A DNA stretch of 64,000 nucleotides from Streptomyces asoensis (GCF_016860545.1 NZ_BNEB01000005.1:186001-250000); one strand, 5' to 3'; shown: positions 7,945-17,071, counted from the stretch's first letter. Program-made: numbers and translations. Notes: generated by a model not told the origin, from the sequence alone.

Positions 7945-9687
7945 GTGGACCTTGGTGGGGGGATGTGGCAGCGACTGATCGCCGTGGTGCTCGTCATGAC
8001 GGTGGCGGCCGGGTGCACGGGACAGGGCGAAGGCTCGGGCGGCGGAAACGACGAAGACCTGCTGCGGAACCACGACTGGACGCAGATGCCGGGCACCAGC
8101 GCGCGAGACGACATCCTGCGGGTCAGCGCGTTGGATCGGCGCATCGTGGAGCAGGACTCCTCCGGCGGCCAGCCCAACCCCCCGCTGAACCTGGCCGGCC
8201 CGCACCTCAGGTCCGATGGCGACTTCACCGTCACCGCGCGCATGTCCGGTGTGGGTGACGACGGCGGCGACTCATGGCTGCGGCTGTACGGACGGGTACC
8301 CGTCATCTACGACGAGTGGCGGCAGGAGCGGCCCTCACTGCGCGTCGGCGTGACGGCCGACGGACAAGTGAAGGTACAGATATGGGACGGCAAGAGCGAT
8401 GGGCCGGCCATCTCCAAGGATTTCGACTGCGGCTGCTCGGGGACGGTGACGCTCGCCGTGTCGAGCATCGGTGACACCTTCCACGTGAAAGCCGACGGAC
8501 GGCGGCTGGGAACCGTGCACGACCCGGGGGTGTTCGCCGAGGGCACTGTCTGGTTCGGTCTGGAGGCGGACGCGGGCGAAGACGAGCGCCGCGAGGGATG
8601 GAGTCTCACGCAGCTGCTCGCGCGGGCGGAGAGCGGTGACTCGCTCCGCGTGATCGAGGCGCCGCAGCTACGCCAGGAGCAGTCAGACGACTCGCTGCGC
8701 GCGCGGGCCGCGGACGTGGGGCGGCCGTTCGACGTCGGCACCGCCCTGGCCGAGAACCCGCTGCTCACCGACTCACGCTACCGGGCGCTCGCGGGAAGCC
8801 AGTTCTCCATGCTCACTCCCGAGAACGCGTTCAAACCGCAGTTCCTCCACCCACGCCCGGGCGTCTACGACTTCGGCGACGCGGACCTGGTCGTACGCTT
8901 CGCCCGCGCGAACGGCATGAAGGTGCACGCGCACACCCTCGTCTGGCACGAGGCCCTGCCCAACTGGATGCGGGAGAACGACGGCCCCCAGGAGGTGCGT
9001 CGGACCATGCTCCAGCACATCACCATGGTCGCCGGGCACTTCAAGGGAAAGGTCGCGGAATGGGATGTGGTCAACGAGCCCATGTCCGACGACGAGAAGA
9101 GCTACACCAACGGGGATCTAGGCCTGCGCTCCGACCAGAGCCCGTGGTTCGAGGCCATGGGCGAGGAGTACATCGACGAGGCCTTCAGGGCCGCCCACCG
9201 GGCCGATCCGAAGGCACGGCTGTTCCTCAACGAGTACGGCATCGAGGAGGAAGGCGAGCGATGGGACGCTCTTTACGATCTGGTCAAGCGGCTCAAGAAA
9301 CGCGGCGTACCGATCGACGGCGTAGGTTTCCAGAACCATGAGTACACAGCCGGCGACCGCACCGACCCGGAGACCTTCCGCAGCCATGTGCAGGATCTGG
9401 CGGAGCTCGGGGTTCAGGCTCGGGTGTCGGAGATGGACGTCCCCATACGTGAGGACGAGGAGGACGGGCGGCAGACCCAGGCTGATGAGATGGCGGGCAA
9501 GCTGCGGGTCTGCCTGGAGGAGCCGAACTGCACATCGTTCTCCACATGGGGATTCACCGACCGGTACGGTTCTACCGCCGACACCAAGATCTACCCTCCG
9601 CGCATGGCCGATTCCCTGCCGTGGGACGCGGCTCTGCGGCCGAAGCCGGCGTACGAGCGCCTGCTCGAGGCCTTCGACGAGGCGTGA
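7945..9687 (+). CDS. Lipoprotein GH10 endo-1,4-beta-xylanase
   Basis: 580 residues. Lipobox VAAGC places a lipidated cysteine at residue 24, so the enzyme should be anchored outside the membrane. Residues about 35-255 form a beta-rich region of unknown fold (possibly concanavalin-like: SWLRLYGR, LRVGVTADGQVKVQIWDG). The GH10 barrel occupies about 256-575: TPENAFK, HTLVWH, acid/base Glu378 in WDVVNEP, nucleophile Glu496 in SEMDV (the family usually has TELDV). Role: cleavage of xylan backbone at the cell surface. GTG 7945 is preceded by GGAGG at four bases; ATG 7963 is the alternative start. Single gene; a second GH10 enzyme lies at 52317. Confidence 0.88.
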   Translation: MDLGGGMWQRLIAVVLVMTVAAGCTGQGEGSGGGNDEDLLRNHDWTQMPGTSARDDILRVSALDRRIVEQDSSGGQPNPPLNLAGPHLRSDGDFTVTARMSGVGDDGGDSWLRLYGRVPVIYDEWRQERPSLRVGVTADGQVKVQIWDGKSDGPAISKDFDCGCSGTVTLAVSSIGDTFHVKADGRRLGTVHDPGVFAEGTVWFGLEADAGEDERREGWSLTQLLARAESGDSLRVIEAPQLRQEQSDDSLRARAADVGRPFDVGTALAENPLLTDSRYRALAGSQFSMLTPENAFKPQFLHPRPGVYDFGDADLVVRFARANGMKVHAHTLVWHEALPNWMRENDGPQEVRRTMLQHITMVAGHFKGKVAEWDVVNEPMSDDEKSYTNGDLGLRSDQSPWFEAMGEEYIDEAFRAAHRADPKARLFLNEYGIEEEGERWDALYDLVKRLKKRGVPIDGVGFQNHEYTAGDRTDPETFRSHVQDLAELGVQARVSEMDVPIREDEEDGRQTQADEMAGKLRVCLEEPNCTSFSTWGFTDRYGSTADTKIYPPRMADSLPWDAALRPKPAYERLLEAFDEA

Positions 9688-9721
9688 GTGGACGTCAAGT
9701 CCGATCTCCCTCCGTTCTTGA

Positions 9722-9850
9722 TCACAGCCGGTTCGCGCGGGTCGCGGTGAAGCTGCGGCTCGCGAGATCGTCGTGCACCGGCGGGACGGCCTTCTTGCTC
9801 TTGCCGCGCTTCGTGCCGAACACGCCCCATCAGCGGTATTCCCGGCGATG
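9722..9850 (-). pseudogene. Relic of an IS3-family transposase (OrfB)
   Basis: Minus strand reads WGVFGTKRGKSKKAVPPVHD, DLASRSFTATRANRL then stop; a stop also interrupts just before WGVF. This matches the segment of IS3/IS150-type OrfB proteins just before the catalytic core, KxGPPVHDDLVxRDFTAxRPNQLWLTDITEH; the DDE core itself is absent. About 35 recognisable codons remain, between the convergent xylanase and MerR-PP2C genes. Confidence 0.5.
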
Positions 9851-9860
9851 CCGATCGCTC

Positions 9861-10940
9861 CTACTGCTGGAGCTCGATGACGTCGGCGACTACGCAGCTG
9901 ACGTTGTCGGGGCCGCCAAAGGCGTTGGCGAGGGCGATGAGTTCACGGACGGCCTGCTCGGGCTCGCTGATCTCGGCGAGCACTCGGTGGATCTCCTGGT
10001 TCGGCACGACAGTCGACAGGCCGTCGGAGCACAGCAGATATCGGTCCTCCCCCTGCGCGTCATGGAGACGCATGTCGGGGTCGGTGTCGGTTCCTGGGCC
10101 CAGGGCCCGCACCAAGAGCGACCGTTGGGGGTGGGAGGCGGCTTCTTCCGGGCTGAGGCGTCCGTCGTCGACCATCGACTGGACCATGGTGTGGTCGTGG
10201 GTGATCTGGAACAGCTCTGCCCCGCGCAGGAGGTAGACGCGGGAGTCGCCGATGTGGACGAGGGCCAGCTGTGATCCGGTCCAGAGCATCGCGGTGAGGG
10301 TCGTGCCGGTGCCTTCGGATGCTGAGCCCGTTCCGGCAACGTCGTGCACGGCCTGCTTGGCCTGTTCGATGACGTCTTCGAGGACGTCGAGGAGGTTGCC
10401 GGCCGGGAAGCCGTCCGTTTCGAGGTGCTTGAACGCGTCGATGGCGGCTGCGCCGGCAGGGGCTCCTTGGCTTCCGCAGCCGTCGGCGACAGCAAGGAGC
10501 CGGCATCCCGCGTACGCGGTGTCCTGGTTGCTCTCGCGGACGAGGCCCTTGTCGGAAAGAGCGGCGTAGCTGATTCCGAGGGACTTGGCGGTCGGGGACA
10601 TGGTGGGGTCCTTCCGTGACAGGTGGTCGATGAGGAAGGTGGCCAGGTCCCGCCGTGCGGCGGTGTCGGCCTCGACCTGGGCCCAGAACGCGCGGACTTC
10701 TTGTCCCGCCGGGCCCGCTTCCAGCGCGCAGACGTGCTGAATGCGGGCCAGCGGCATGCCCAAGCGCCGGAGCCAGGCGACCAGGCGGGCTTGGTCCAAC
10801 TGGTCCGGTGCGTAAAGGCGGTAGCCGGTCACCGGGTCGACGCGTGCGGGGGTCAGCAGGCCGAGCTCGTCGTAAAGACGCAGCGCCTTCGGCGACAAGC
10901 GGGACGCCTTCGCGAACGCCCCGATCGTCAGCAACCCCAT
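9861..10940 (-). CDS. MerR regulator fused to PP2C phosphatase
   Basis: 359 residues with two domains. Residues 1-112 are a complete MerR module (MGLLTIGAFAKASRLSPKAL, LRLYDELGLLTPARVDPVTG YRLY, then the dimerisation helix). Residues about 118-359 are a PPM/PP2C phosphatase: GLVRESNQDTAY, LLAVADGCG, GTTLTAMLW, HIGDSRVYLLR, LLCSDGLS and GGPDNVSCVVAD, retaining the metal-binding aspartates. So a DNA-binding sensor and a Ser/Thr phosphatase are joined in one chain. The ATG at 10940 is chosen because AGGAGG lies seven bases before it; the GTG at 10946 is too close. It probably couples its own promoter binding to dephosphorylation of a partner, but no kinase gene is adjacent. Confidence 0.85.
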   Translation of the reverse strand: MGLLTIGAFAKASRLSPKALRLYDELGLLTPARVDPVTGYRLYAPDQLDQARLVAWLRRLGMPLARIQHVCALEAGPAGQEVRAFWAQVEADTAARRDLATFLIDHLSRKDPTMSPTAKSLGISYAALSDKGLVRESNQDTAYAGCRLLAVADGCGSQGAPAGAAAIDAFKHLETDGFPAGNLLDVLEDVIEQAKQAVHDVAGTGSASEGTGTTLTAMLWTGSQLALVHIGDSRVYLLRGAELFQITHDHTMVQSMVDDGRLSPEEAASHPQRSLLVRALGPGTDTDPDMRLHDAQGEDRYLLCSDGLSTVVPNQEIHRVLAEISEPEQAVRELIALANAFGGPDNVSCVVADVIELQQ

Positions 10941-11066
10941 GCTCACTCCTCCTCATGCCGAGCGCATCGCCCGGCCCCACTGATGCTGTGGCCTCCCCCA
11001 AGGTGAAGGTCAACCGCGGGTCGTTCTGAGGCCTGCCCGATCGTCTCCCATGGACGGCGATGACCT

Positions 11067-11489
11067 CTACCGGCCCGCGTCGCCGTGCGGTCTCACGGCG
11101 GAGGTGTCCATGAGGTCGGTGCGTCGAGCCCGCCACCACGGCACAAGCTGGACGACGCCGAACGCCACCTCGGCGACAAAGAACAGCCCCAGCCAGCGCG
11201 GGGCACCGTGTGCCAGCGCATACGCCTGCCACACGGCGAAAAGCGTGCGCGCGATGCCGTCGAACAGTCCGTGCACCGGCAGCGGGTTGATGATCCGGAG
11301 CAGTGCCCAGACGACCACCACCGAACCCATCAGGTTCGCGTAAAGGATCTCTATCGGGTCGAGGGCAGGCAGGACGCCCAGCCCGAGCGCCTCACCGGCC
11401 TGCTGTAGCGCGTCGTGCACCAGGGCGTAGGTCCACGGCGTGGCGAAACCGGCTGTGACCACGAGGTCGTACCAAGCACTTGTGCGCAT
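11067..11489 (-). CDS. Small integral membrane protein
   Basis: 140 residues from ATG 11489. Hydrophobic segments at about 8-24 (DLVVTAGFATPWTYALV), 49-66 (ILYANLMGSVVVVWALL), 78-96 (GIARTLFAVWQAYALA) and 102-120 (LGLFFVAEVAFGVVQLV) suggest four membrane spans; the C-terminal tail is polar and basic. No family recognised, although it resembles small DoxX/DUF-type four-helix proteins. The frame stays open upstream to 11603, but that region holds the divergent MerR promoter. Divergent from the MerR gene at 11625, hence a likely target of it. Confidence 0.65.
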   Translation of the reverse strand: MRTSAWYDLVVTAGFATPWTYALVHDALQQAGEALGLGVLPALDPIEILYANLMGSVVVVWALLRIINPLPVHGLFDGIARTLFAVWQAYALAHGAPRWLGLFFVAEVAFGVVQLVPWWRARRTDLMDTSAVRPHGDAGR

Positions 11490-11624
11490 GACGCGAAGGT
11501 AGGCGGGGTGGGAAAGGGTGAAAGGACGGAACACGGCGAGGCTCCTGCTGGTCTCCTGCACGGACGCCGAAACGGTAAACAGTGGAGTAGTGTCCAAGGT
11601 CAAGTCCGCAGTTCAGGGGGAACC

Positions 11625-11981
11625 GTGCGTATCGGGGAGCTGGCCGCGCAAGCGGGACTGACCAGGGACACCATCCGTTTCTACGAGAAGATCGGTCTCG
11701 TCACGGGGCGGCGTCTGGCCAACGGTTATCGCGACTTCCCGCCGGAGGCAGTGCCTTGGCTTCAGTACGTCCGCACTGCTCAGACGCTCGGCTTCTCGCT
11801 GGCCGAGATCGCACAGACCGGCCAGGAACTGCGGAACGCGCCCGACACCGCCGAGGCGTTGTCCGCGCTGTTCAAGGAGAAGATCGAGGTTGTCGATGCG
11901 CGTATGGCACAGCTTGCCGCCCTGCGGGCCGAGCTCGATGCACGTGTCGGCACCGGATGCCCGCTGCGGGCGGCCGGCTGA
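11625..11981 (+). CDS. MerR-family transcriptional regulator
   Basis: 118 residues: VRIGELAAQAGLTRDTIRFY, EKIGLVTGRRLANGYRDFPP form the winged helix (1-70), followed by a dimerisation coiled coil and the C-terminal GTGCPL, which contains a single cysteine. Short MerR proteins of this form resemble SoxR/ZntR-like metal or redox sensors, but the paired cysteines of those groups are not present, so the signal is unclear. GTG 11625 follows AGGGGGAA. A TTGACC box on the opposite strand (11598-11603) lies in the divergent spacer before the membrane protein gene, and would give classic MerR control of that promoter. Confidence 0.88.
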   Translation: MRIGELAAQAGLTRDTIRFYEKIGLVTGRRLANGYRDFPPEAVPWLQYVRTAQTLGFSLAEIAQTGQELRNAPDTAEALSALFKEKIEVVDARMAQLAALRAELDARVGTGCPLRAAG

Positions 11982-12023
11982 GCCATCGCACACGGGGTGG
12001 GACGCCGCCGAGGTGGCGGCTGT

Positions 12024-12623
12024 CTACGGCGCGACTTTCCGCTCTTCGGCTTTGAGGCCGCGGAGTGTCCAAAGCCCGTACGAAGCCAGCAAGGGTTTGC
12101 CGATCATCCACTCTCCAGGACGGTAGTCGTCCGCTCGCACGAGCTTCTCAGCGAGATCAGGGCGCTGCCGTCGCAGGTACGCACGGGCCTTGAGCGCGTG
12201 AGCGGGTTGAGAGACGATCTTGATGCGATCGACATCCTCAAGCAGCGGGATCACGTTCGTGATGTTCTCCCATGTCGTCGCGCTCTGGTCCTCGAGAAGC
12301 ACCGGCCCGTCGAACCCCAGCACCGAGTTCGCGTAGTCGGCCATCAGCTGGGCTTCCGCACCGTAGCTGCCGGTCGCACCCCCGCTGAAGATCACGAGGG
12401 TGCCCTTCCCACCGTCAGCGCAAACGGAGCGGATTCCAGCACGAACGCGCCAGCGGTTGACGAAGTTCGCCGTCGAGCGCGGGTTGCGGTAGCCCAGTAC
12501 GACCACGGCTTCTGTCGCACCCCCGCAGCTCCCCACAAGGGACCGGGACCAGCGCCAGTTCAGCCACTCCCCCCAGACCAGGGCTGTAGCCCCGGCCATC
12601 GCCAGCCCTGTCCGTCGTCGCAT
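12024..12623 (-). CDS. YdcF/SanA/ElyC-like DUF218 protein
   Basis: 199 residues with an N-terminal membrane anchor (MRRRTGLAMAGATALVWGEW). The DUF218 domain follows: AVVVLGYRNP, LVIFSGGATGSYGAEAQLMA, LLEDQSATTWENITNVIPLL and IKIVSQPAHALKARAYLRRQ, the usual order of strand, SGG loop, ExxSxxTxEN motif and His-containing strand. Members act at the envelope (SanA/ElyC in E. coli affect barrier function and lipid-carrier metabolism); exact chemistry is unknown. It converges on the MerR gene, 42 bases apart. Confidence 0.82.
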   Translation of the reverse strand: MRRRTGLAMAGATALVWGEWLNWRWSRSLVGSCGGATEAVVVLGYRNPRSTANFVNRWRVRAGIRSVCADGGKGTLVIFSGGATGSYGAEAQLMADYANSVLGFDGPVLLEDQSATTWENITNVIPLLEDVDRIKIVSQPAHALKARAYLRRQRPDLAEKLVRADDYRPGEWMIGKPLLASYGLWTLRGLKAEERKVAP

Positions 12624-12933
12624 GCCGCGACTCTAGAGCAGCGACCGACCCGAAGTCCTACCCGGACCAGGCTGTCCACGACGACCGTCTCGGCATCTAC
12701 TTCTACCGAGCCGTCTACACCATCCCGTAGGCCCCGTCGGCAGAGGAGATACCGCTCGCGGCTCCTCGCTCCCGTGCGCCCGGCGGCCACTTCGGGCAAC
12801 CGACGCATCCGCTGAGCAGCGGGAGCGACTTCCCCGTACAAACCACCTGCGCAAGTGATCTTTCGAATGGCACCATTGGGGCGGCATACACAACTTGTCC
12901 ACATCTCCCCATCGAAAGAGTGAGCATCCGTAG
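12624..12933. other. Non-coding gap with a possible coding remnant
   Basis: 310 bases between the DUF218 start and the PA14 gene. A short plus-strand stretch (about 12650-12730) reads YPDQAVHDDRLGIYFYRAVY TIP before a stop and looks like the tail of a lost gene, which I cannot identify. The rest should hold the two divergent promoters; no confident -35/-10 pair was found. Confidence 0.3.
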
Positions 12934-15154
12934 ATGCGAATATCTCTCGGCACGGCCCGCCGTACAGGTAGTGCGGCAGCGCTCTCCTTGGCCACAGCCC
13001 TCGCCGGGCTCGCCTTCCCTGCGACCGCGCAGGCGGCCGTGACCTGCTCGGCCGGCGTGTGGAAGGCCCAGTACTACGCCAACACCACCCTCTCCGGCAC
13101 TCCGAAGGCCACCGTCTGCGACAGCGCCGTCGCCGAGAACTACGGCTCCGGCGACCCCTCCGGCGTGACCCTTCCGAAGGACAACTTCGGCGTCCGCTGG
13201 ACCACCACCCGCAACTTCGGCTCCGGCGGCCCCTTCAACCTGAGCGTCGCCGTCCAGGACGGCGCCCGCGTCTACCTCGACGGCACCCGCAAGATCGACC
13301 TGTGGCGAAACGTCACTTCGACCCAGCGGAAGACCGTACGCCTGGCGGTACCGGTGAAACATCTCCTTCTCCTACGCGCCGGTCATCGGAGCCACGTACG
13401 ACAAGACCGTGCCCTTGGCCCCGGTCGGAGTGAAGTCCGGTTTCTCTGCGTCCACGCTGAAGGCGACCCTCACCTGGTCCCGCAACTACGAGATGGACCT
13501 GGCCGGTTACCGCGTCTACCGCCGCGTCGCCGGCACCAGCAGCTGGAGCCTGCGCAACTCCACTGCGATCACGGGCACCACCTTCGCCGAAGCGCCTCCG
13601 GCGACCGGCGCCGCCTACGAGTACGCCCTCCGCGCCGTCGACCGCACCGCCAACGTCTCCCCGCTCTCCGCGGTGACGAGCGTCGTCAGCGCCGACAGGA
13701 CCGCCCCCGCCGTGCCCACCGGGCTCACGGCCACGTACGACCCGTCCGCCGGCGCGCGGCTCGCCTGGTCCCCGGTGAGCGGGGCGAGCTCCTACGAGGT
13801 GCAGCGGGCCGTCGCGCCCGAGGGGCCGTTCGCCCAGGTCGGCGCGCCCCTTCAGGGGGCCGTCCTGACCGACCCGGCCGCCGCCGTGGGCACGACCTCC
13901 TACTACCGCGTGCGGGCCAAAGACGGCGCGGGCAACGCCTCCGCGTACTCCGCGTCCGTCCGGCTCGACGCCGCCGAGGCCAAGCCGCTGCCGCCGACGG
14001 CCGTCTCCGCCACCGGCCGGCTCGACCGCAACACCGTCGGCTGGCAGTACGACGGTGACGCGTCCCATCAGTTCCACCTCTACGGCGCCGACTCGGCCGC
14101 CGGCCCGTGGACCCGGCTGACCGACACCCCGGTCACCGGCACCGGCTACGACGACTTCGCGGCGCCCGTCGGCGAGGCGCGCTACTACCAGGTCAGGACG
14201 GTCACGGCACTCGGCACCGAGTCGGCCCCGTCCACGACCGCCTCGGCCACCCGCATCCGCGACGTCACCCCGCCGCACATGCCGTACGGTCTGGACGCCT
14301 GGGACGCCACGGACGGTGTGCACCTCGTCTGGACGCCCAACTCCGACGACACGGACCACTATCTGGTCATGCGCAAGACGATGTTCGGCGCGTGGGAGCA
14401 GATCGCCGTGGTGCGGGACGGCACGTACCTGGACACCGGCACCGCGCCCGACGTGCAGTTCGGTTACACCGTCCGCGCCGTCGACGGCTCCGGCAACGTC
14501 TCCCCGCTGCCGGAGCCCGGCTACGGCACCGTCTACGGCAAGCGCCTGCCGGTCCACGAGAAGCCGGCCGCGCCCGCTTCGGTGACCGCGACGGCCGACA
14601 ACGGCAACGTCAAGGTGGAGTGGACCCCGAGCACGTCGACCGACGTGGCCGGCTACTACGTCTACCGCACGACCGTCGCGGACCCGACGACGGCCTACTC
14701 GGTCTCCCCGTTCATCACCGGGACGACGTTCACGAACGTGGACGTGCCCGTCGGCCATTCCTGGTACTACGTGGTGCGCGTCGTCAGCACCCACAGCCAG
14801 TGGTCCGACTACTCGCCGATGGCCGAGGTCACCGTGCCCTGCCCGGTCCTGACCGGGCCCCCCACCCCCCGGATCACCGGAGGCGGCAGGGGTGCGGACT
14901 ACGCCCAGCTCAACTGGCAGGTCGGAGCGTGCGACCAGGGTGCGACCGTCTCGTACAACGTCTACCGGTCCATGTCCAGCGCGGACCTCTTCATCCCTGA
15001 GCACCGCATCGCCACGGGCGTGACCGCACTGACGTACAGGGATCCCGGTCTGGCGCGGGCGTACTACTACTACGTCGTCACCGCCGTGGCGGCCGACGGC
15101 ACAGAATCGGCCCCGCAGGCCACGCCGTTCGGGATATCGATGATGGCGCCCTGA
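12934..15154 (+). pseudogene. Secreted PA14/fibronectin-III protein, frameshifted
   Basis: From ATG 12934 the frame reads a signal peptide (cleavage near ATAQA-AV, residue 34) and a PA14-like domain (AQYYANTTLSG, NFGVRWTTTRNFGSGGPFN, VAVQDGARVYLDGTRKIDLW). At about 13350 the sense shifts frame: from about 13357 it continues two bases over as NISFSYAPVIGATYDKTVPL and then several fibronectin type III repeats (AGYRVYRR, YEYALRAVDRTANVSPLS and so on) to a stop at 15154. The last strands of the PA14 domain (normally SGKHTLRxDYxxWTGxA) are missing at the junction, so an out-of-frame deletion of roughly 50 bases is more likely than a one-base error. Intact relatives are large extracellular proteins of unknown role. 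The original frame runs out of sense until 14058. Confidence 0.75.
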
Positions 15155-15273
15155 CGCCCCCGCTCGATCGCTCGATCGCGCTGTCGAGTCGGGACATGCC
15201 GTCCATGGGAGGCCCTCCACCGGCGCCTGTCGTGCCGTGGCGGGCCGTTCGAGCGATCGGCCGGTCGCCGCGT

Positions 15274-16887
15274 TCACGCCCGGGAGGAAGAGGTGGATCT
15301 GGAGGTCAGGTGGGGCTCCAGATCTTTCAAACGGGTGGCGTGGTCGGGGTGGGGGGACAGGCCTCGGCCGAGCCGGTCCCGAGCGGTGCCTGTTCGGGGC
15401 AGTGCGTCAGCAGTTGCCTGTTTTTGCTGTTCCTCGTGATGCAGTCGTGTCAGGAGCTGGGCCAGGGCCGGGCCGAACCCGAGGTGGGTCGCGTAGAGGT
15501 CGGCTCGTAGTTCGGCCCTTCGCCCCGTGTGAGCGTGGGCGTACGGGACCACCAGCATGATCACCGGAAGGCCGTAGGACGCCAGGGCCAGGCCCAAGAG
15601 CAAAGCGCCGAGCGTCAGCACGACCAGCCCCGTGCCGAGGAAGCCGAACACTCGAGCCACAAAGAAGGCGACCGCCATCACGGCACGGGCGATACGCCAG
15701 ACGATGCGACTGGGCAGGGCGTACCAGTAGCCGAGCAGCGAGGCCCAGGCGTGCCCACCTGCATGGTGGCCCAACTCGTGGGCCAGAATGGCGGCCAGCT
15801 CGTGAGAAGGCAGCTGATGGATGGCGAAGCGGTTGACGCCGATGAGATGACTGCCGGTAGCAACCCCGAGGTTGGTGTTCTCCACCCACAGTTCATAGCG
15901 TCCTTGCGGCAGGTCGGCGCGGGCGAGGACCTCGCGCCACACCGGGTCGAGACGGGCCAGCTCCTGCGCGGTGGGCCGGTGCAGTCCCATGAAGTGCCGG
16001 GCGATGGCCCGTTCCGTAGGCCGGTGGAGCATCAGGGCACCGCTGGCCACCCAGACCAGAATCACGAGGACGGCATACCGGCCCAGGAACGAGGCGGCCA
16101 CCCACAGGACACCGAGGCTGCACAGGAAGTTCGGCAGGTACAGCAACAGCGTCCCCAGAGCCGTGACATCAGGAGGCCGGGCGGCGGAGTTCGTGCCGAT
16201 CCGGCGCGTCCGACCGGATCCGAAGAACAGGTATCCGACGGCTGCTGCGATGAGCATCAATGGGGCGAGCCACAGCCAGGCCAGGACGTCGTGCGGGGCA
16301 GACACGGGTATCCGTCCCCGGGAGGCCGCACTGATGTACCGCAGGCCGGCTACGGCACCGACGCAGGTGATCACGGCTGCGACCGCGGCCGTGATCGTCA
16401 GCGCGGCCCGCAGCATCTGTACGCCGCGGGCGATATGCACACCGACGGTACCCGGCTGTCTGCCCATGCTTTCGGCGACCTCGTGCTGGGTGAACCCCAG
16501 CGCTTTGGCCGCATAGACCGCGGTCCGCTGCTGCGTGGGCAGCTGCGCCAGCGCACGCTGCACGTCGCATACCGCGATGACCACCTCCTCGACGCTGCTG
16601 ACTGCTGCCGGAGTGGGTAACTCGGCGAGGACCTCGGCCCGTTGGGCGCGTTCCTGGAGTTCCTGAAGCCGGTTCCTGATCACCTTGTAGAGGTAGGCCC
16701 GCGGCCACACGATGCGCTGTTGGTTGCGGAAGGCCTGCGCGAAGGCGTCCTGGACGACATCTTCCGCATCGACATGGGACAGCGGCGTCCCGGCTTCGCG
16801 CAGTCGTCGACCGGCATAGCCGACCATCTCCCCGTAGTACCGCTCGTACACGGCTACCAGGGCCAGGTCCTCCACCGGTTCAGTCAT
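15274..16887 (-). CDS. ECF sigma factor fused to membrane M48 metalloprotease
   Basis: 537 residues. Residues about 8-75 are sigma region 2 (AEDVVQDAFAQAFRN, WPRAYLYKVIRNRL) and about 100-160 region 4 (RALAQLPTQQRTAVYAAKAL, TQHEVAESMGRQPGTVGVHI). Then come four hydrophobic spans (about 163-183, 200-222, 243-265, 270-287) and an M48 peptidase domain: zinc site His370-Glu371-Leu-Gly-His374, third ligand Glu459 in ELRAD, with two more spans at about 396-446. So a promoter-recognition module is tethered to the membrane by a protease of the HtpX/Ste24 family in one chain. ATG 16887 overlaps the stop of the 63-residue gene upstream, implying coupled translation. Function is inference: the protease may release its own sigma domain. 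Confidence 0.88.
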   Translation of the reverse strand: MTEPVEDLALVAVYERYYGEMVGYAGRRLREAGTPLSHVDAEDVVQDAFAQAFRNQQRIVWPRAYLYKVIRNRLQELQERAQRAEVLAELPTPAAVSSVEEVVIAVCDVQRALAQLPTQQRTAVYAAKALGFTQHEVAESMGRQPGTVGVHIARGVQMLRAALTITAAVAAVITCVGAVAGLRYISAASRGRIPVSAPHDVLAWLWLAPLMLIAAAVGYLFFGSGRTRRIGTNSAARPPDVTALGTLLLYLPNFLCSLGVLWVAASFLGRYAVLVILVWVASGALMLHRPTERAIARHFMGLHRPTAQELARLDPVWREVLARADLPQGRYELWVENTNLGVATGSHLIGVNRFAIHQLPSHELAAILAHELGHHAGGHAWASLLGYWYALPSRIVWRIARAVMAVAFFVARVFGFLGTGLVVLTLGALLLGLALASYGLPVIMLVVPYAHAHTGRRAELRADLYATHLGFGPALAQLLTRLHHEEQQKQATADALPRTGTARDRLGRGLSPHPDHATRLKDLEPHLTSRSTSSSRA

Positions 16888-17071
16888 TGCGTCCCCGCCC
16901 CCTCTCCTCGGACCTACGCCGGCCGAGCCGGGCCCGAACGACTTCCGCCTCCCCGCGGGCGCGGATCCGCTGCGCTGCCGCATGATTGCGAGCCGCGACG
17001 CTGCGCAGCAGCTCCACCACGCTCGGCAGCAGGAAGCCCAGCACCACCAGTACCAGAGTAGTAAGATCCAT
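16880..17071 (-). CDS. 63-residue membrane protein coupled to the sigma-M48 gene
   Basis: One N-terminal transmembrane helix (LTTLVLVVLGFLLPSVVELL, residues 3-22) followed by a highly charged, arginine-rich tail likely in the cytosol. GGGGAGAG precedes the ATG at 17071. Its stop TGA lies inside the first codons of the sigma-protease gene (8-base overlap), so the two are almost certainly co-translated. No family recognised. Size and topology would suit an anti-sigma factor, a protease substrate or a membrane adaptor for the downstream fusion protein. Confidence 0.65.
   Translation of the reverse strand: MDLTTLVLVVLGFLLPSVVELLRSVAARNHAAAQRIRARGEAEVVRARLGRRRSEERGRGRND

Noticed and set aside
13313..15277. 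654-codon minus-strand open frame opposite the FnIII gene
   Set aside because: Gly/Arg/Val-rich antisense shadow; plus strand carries clear repeated FnIII domains.
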